Of a DNA stretch of 64,000 bases, positions 60,404 to 64,000 are shown piece by piece. The translations under genes and the position numbers were made by a program. Positions within the stretch are counted from its first letter, which is position 1, and every line of letters starts with the position of its first letter. This DNA is from Chitinophagaceae bacterium (GTDB lineage Bacteria; Bacteroidota; Bacteroidia; Chitinophagales; Chitinophagaceae). The stretch spans positions 62,001-126,000 of the forward strand of contig JAGXRG010000013.1 of NCBI GenBank assembly GCA_018335935.1, read 5' to 3'. The notes beneath the pieces were generated by a model, which ran no database searches, had not been told where the DNA came from, and saw nothing but the letters and a program-made list of their open reading frames with translations.

Positions 60404-62088
60404 AAATCAAATTCTCTTTTTCTTAGGTTCATTCTAAATCCAACATTGAAAATATTTGTGTTCATATCTGCACTATTAACTCTTTTATAGTTTCTGATAA
60501 TATAATCTGCATCTAAGAAAATATTGGGTAATAGTTCGTAGGTTGCTGAAACATGAGTCAACAAGCCTGTGGCTGCAACTCCTGAACCTGTTCTCCAACC
60601 ATAATCATAAGGTCTGGTAGTGTATGGCAATAATATATTATTGCCCATATTAACACCAGCTGAATCTAGGCCTTGTTTAAAATAAATGACTTTGGCTTGT
60701 AATGCTAATTTAGGAATTGGTTGATAACGAACTATGCCAATAAGTTCTTTAAAGTTAGCTCCTAAAGGATGTGCCAATGCTTGATTGTAATGTGTGTAAG
60801 AACTAAAATTGTCTTTAGATGTATACACAAATGGTCGAACAATATTTAACTCTCCTTGAACATCTAAATTAGGCACTCCAAATAAATCAATGGTTTTAAA
60901 ACCCAGCTGTAGTGCTTGTTTATTTGCCCACCATCCTTTGCTATATTTCAATACTTCACCTAAAACAAATTCGTTAATGATTACCTGTCCATAAAACTGT
61001 GTATTTTTTATAGCATTGGCTTTAAAATTCATTCCTATTGTTGCTTTATCAGGGCTGCCTACTTGATGACCCATAGCAACCATAAAAATCATGGGATTTA
61101 AATAATTTAAATCATATCCATTTTTTCTTCCAAACATAATGTTCTCAAAAAAACCAATGTTTAACCATTTAGTTACTTGTAAGTCTAGAGAATGAAATGT
61201 CATGAATTTTTTGGGATAAACTGTATCTCCAAAAACACCATCTCTATTAATCATTTGAGCAAAGAGATTGGTGTAATTAATTTTCCAAAAACGCGTATTT
61301 ACTTTTAAGAATAAATAGTTATTACTAAAATCACTTAGAATTAAACTTCTATAACCATTACCAATAAAAACTTTATCGAACGCAAATTGCAAATCAATTC
61401 CTTTTGCAGCATTCATCATAATACCACCCTTCACTTCAAAAGCATCTATGGGTGTTACGGAACCTGCTGAAACATCGCCTTTAAAATAACCAAATCCAGG
61501 TACAGCATAGTTTTTAGTGCTATACTCTCTTACGTATAAAGGATTTCTTAATTGATTATCTGTTGTGTAAGTATAGTATCCAATACGCTTAGATACTTGT
61601 CCACGCCATTGAAAAATACCACGTGAATTATTGTAAAGTTTAGCAGATGAAGCACTCTCTTTGCCTAATTGAAAATTATACATAAAGTGAGAATAAAAAG
61701 AAAAGTCTCCTCTTTTTACACCAAAATAATAAGGGTTGTTTTTATGTTCTTTGCCCCAAAGATTTTTAAATTTAAGCGTGGTATCACCTAAATTTTTTCT
61801 CCAATCGAAATTATTTTTTAAAGCTAGGTCTAAATTGTATTGATCAACTTTCGATAATTTCAATTTTCCTGTTTTTTGTAAACTATCTATATATTCTAAA
61901 CGTTCAGTAATAATTTTTCTATCATAAGGCTTAACCATACTAAAATTTAATACAGAATCTTTCTGTAGTTTTATTTCAAGTCTTTCTAGTAAATTATATT
62001 GTCTGGACCCCAATTCTATAAAGTCGGCTTGTGCATTTATTTGTTGTAAAAAAAATAAACTGAGTAAAAAGAAAAATATTTTTTTCAT
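60400..62088 (-). CDS. capsule assembly Wzi/RemB-like outer membrane protein
   Basis: Signal peptide MKKIFFFLLSLFFLQQINAQ; beta-barrel-like alternation; FAFDKVFIGNGYRSLILSDFSNNYLFLKVNTRFWKINYTNLFAQM. Confidence 0.65.
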   Translation of the reverse strand: MKKIFFFLLSLFFLQQINAQADFIELGSRQYNLLERLEIKLQKDSVLNFSMVKPYDRKIITERLEYIDSLQKTGKLKLSKVDQYNLDLALKNNFDWRKNLGDTTLKFKNLWGKEHKNNPYYFGVKRGDFSFYSHFMYNFQLGKESASSAKLYNNSRGIFQWRGQVSKRIGYYTYTTDNQLRNPLYVREYSTKNYAVPGFGYFKGDVSAGSVTPIDAFEVKGGIMMNAAKGIDLQFAFDKVFIGNGYRSLILSDFSNNYLFLKVNTRFWKINYTNLFAQMINRDGVFGDTVYPKKFMTFHSLDLQVTKWLNIGFFENIMFGRKNGYDLNYLNPMIFMVAMGHQVGSPDKATIGMNFKANAIKNTQFYGQVIINEFVLGEVLKYSKGWWANKQALQLGFKTIDLFGVPNLDVQGELNIVRPFVYTSKDNFSSYTHYNQALAHPLGANFKELIGIVRYQPIPKLALQAKVIYFKQGLDSAGVNMGNNILLPYTTRPYDYGWRTGSGVAATGLLTHVSATYELLPNIFLDADYIIRNYKRVNSADMNTNIFNVGFRMNLRKREFDF

Positions 62089-62120
62089 CTTTGGTCTTTA
62101 TCAATCAAAAATAAGATTCT

Positions 62121-63467
62121 ATGGGTACTTACCTAATAAAAAATGCAGAGATCATTAATGAAGGTATACGAGTGGTTGGAGATGTTTTAATTAAGGATGA
62201 AAGAATTGAAAAAGTAGGTTCAAATATTCAAGTGAATTTTAAAGTTGAGGAAATTGATGCAACAGGAAAAATATTAATTCCTGGAGTTATTGACGATCAA
62301 GTTCATTTTCGTGAACCAGGGCTAACACATAAAGCAAATATTTATACTGAATCTAAAGCTGCAGTTGCTGGTGGTGTAACAAGTTTTATGGAAATGCCGA
62401 ATACGAATCCACCAGTTTTCACACAACAACTTTTAGAAGATAAATATCAAATAGCTTCACAAACATCTTTGGCTAATTACTCTTTTTTTATGGGTACGGG
62501 TAATGAGAATTACGATGAGCTAATGAAAACAAATGAAAAGAAAAATGATGTTTGTGGAATAAAAATATTTATGGGTTCATCTACAGGAAATTTATTGGTA
62601 GATAATCCGGTATTATTAGAAAAAATATTTGCAGGTTCTGAAGTATTAATAGCCACTCATTGTGAAGAAGAGGCACTCATTAAAGCTAATATAGAAAAAC
62701 TAAAAAATAGTAAAACAAAATTTACAGCTTCTGATCATGCAATCATTAGAGATGAGGATGTGTGTTTTGAATCTTCTTTAAAAGCCATTCAATTTGCCAA
62801 AAAATTCAATACACGATTACATATACTACATATCACTACAGCCAAAGAAATTCAATTATTTGGTAATATGTTGCCTTTGAAAGATAAAAGAATTACGAGT
62901 GAAGTTTGTGTACATCATTTACATTTCAATAGCAATGATTATGAAAGATTAGGCTATCAAATTAAATGTAATCCTGCAATTAAAGATGAACATTGTCAGC
63001 AAGCCATTTGGCAAGCTTTGTTAGATGATAAAATTGATATTATAGCTTCTGACCATGCACCACACACTTGGGAAGAAAAAAATGTAGATGATTATTTTGC
63101 TGCTCATGCAGGATTACCATTGGTTCAGCATACATTACAAATTATGTTGCACCATGTAAAGCAAGGAAAAATCAGTATTGAAAAGGTTGTTGAAAAAATG
63201 AGTCATGCTGTTGCTGAGTGTTTTCAAATTAAAGAAAGAGGTTATATAAGAGAAGGCTATTTTGCAGATATAGTATTGGTAGACTTAAATAAATCTTACA
63301 GGATTTCTAAAGAGAATATTTTGTATAAATGTGGTTGGAGTCCATTTGAAAATTTTACTGTGCCTGCAACAATTGAAAATACTTTTGTAAATGGTCATAT
63401 GGTTTATGGAATTCATGGCTTTAATGAATCTATAAAAGGCGAGCGTTTGAAATTTGAAAGGAATTAA
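62121..63467 (+). CDS. pyrC: dihydroorotase
   Basis: ILIPGVIDDQVHFREPGLTHKANIYTESKAAVAGGVTSFMEMPNTNPP; DIIASDHAPHTWEEK. Confidence 0.9.
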   Translation: MGTYLIKNAEIINEGIRVVGDVLIKDERIEKVGSNIQVNFKVEEIDATGKILIPGVIDDQVHFREPGLTHKANIYTESKAAVAGGVTSFMEMPNTNPPVFTQQLLEDKYQIASQTSLANYSFFMGTGNENYDELMKTNEKKNDVCGIKIFMGSSTGNLLVDNPVLLEKIFAGSEVLIATHCEEEALIKANIEKLKNSKTKFTASDHAIIRDEDVCFESSLKAIQFAKKFNTRLHILHITTAKEIQLFGNMLPLKDKRITSEVCVHHLHFNSNDYERLGYQIKCNPAIKDEHCQQAIWQALLDDKIDIIASDHAPHTWEEKNVDDYFAAHAGLPLVQHTLQIMLHHVKQGKISIEKVVEKMSHAVAECFQIKERGYIREGYFADIVLVDLNKSYRISKENILYKCGWSPFENFTVPATIENTFVNGHMVYGIHGFNESIKGERLKFERN

Positions 63468-63484
63468 GCTATAACTACTGCTAT

Positions 63485-64000
63485 ATGCAAATAGACAAAA
63501 CCACTTTACAAGACCTTTCTATCTTTAATAGTGAAGAAGAGTATTCAATTTTTCATCATTTAAACTTTACTCAAACAACTGAAGGAAAAAGCATTTTAAA
63601 ACAAATTTTAGCCAAACCACTTTCAAGTATTGCAGCTATTGAAGATACTCAACAAACCATTCAATTTTTAATAAATGTTCATCATCAAGTTCCTAAAATT
63701 ATAACTAATGGAACATTAATGGTGATTGAGAAATTTTACTTAACACCTTTAGAAAGCTATCCACATCCTGCAAAGGCAATCAATACTAAAGTTTATAAAT
63801 ATTTTTCAAAACCAGATTTCTTTCTTACTAAATACTCGGTAGAGCATTTTATAGATTTTGTTAAAGGTTTGCATGAAATAAATAAAATTTTGCTAGCTGC
63901 AAAATGTAAAAAGATTCGATCATGGGTTAATAGCATTACTTCAATTTTACAAAAACAAATAATACAGCAAATACTTCAAGAAAATAAACATGAACTTTCT
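63485..64000 (+). CDS. MutS-family DNA mismatch repair-like protein (partial, runs off the right edge)
   Basis: MQIDKTTLQDLSIFNSEEEYSIFHHLNFTQTTEGKSILKQILAKPLSSIAAIEDTQQTIQFL: MutS core-domain start; open to the edge. Confidence 0.8.
   Translation, partial: MQIDKTTLQDLSIFNSEEEYSIFHHLNFTQTTEGKSILKQILAKPLSSIAAIEDTQQTIQFLINVHHQVPKIITNGTLMVIEKFYLTPLESYPHPAKAINTKVYKYFSKPDFFLTKYSVEHFIDFVKGLHEINKILLAAKCKKIRSWVNSITSILQKQIIQQILQENKHELS

Overview
AT-rich chromosomal window with the gene style of Bacteroidota (possibly Chitinophagaceae-like; inferred from T9SS C-terminal domains, GSCFA/DUF3109/CvfB-type genes and TAnnTTTG promoter elements). Most of it is ordinary core genome: fusA, greA, murB, rdgB, ilvE, grpE-dnaJ, NADP-IDH, comEC, rpsF-rpsR-rplI, HMG-CoA lyase, dihydroorotase, a 5' fragment of mutS and one tRNA-Glu. 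Accessory content is a block of large secreted T9SS proteins, including a ~3.6k-aa RCC1/cadherin-like/PKD protein with a recent internal duplication, plus one type II toxin-antitoxin pair and an ECF-sigma/membrane-protein/periplasmic-sensor operon. I found no CRISPR array, prophage, transposase or multi-gene defence island. The strongest unexplained signal is a set of short tandem tracts that share a 7-bp period but not a sequence. One is a near-perfect 13-unit intergenic array (TGACCAA x2, TGACCAG x7, TGACCAT x4). Several degenerate tracts lie inside T9SS protein genes at domain-linker and loop positions, including just before the conserved YPNP sorting-domain motif. Other signals worth checking are a triple VPxxYF motif in the sigma-linked membrane protein, a CX4CX2C radical-SAM cluster motif, a 60-bp inverted repeat overlapping the tRNA-Glu promoter, and an unannotated 52-aa membrane ORF. 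All homology calls come from reading translations; no searches were run.
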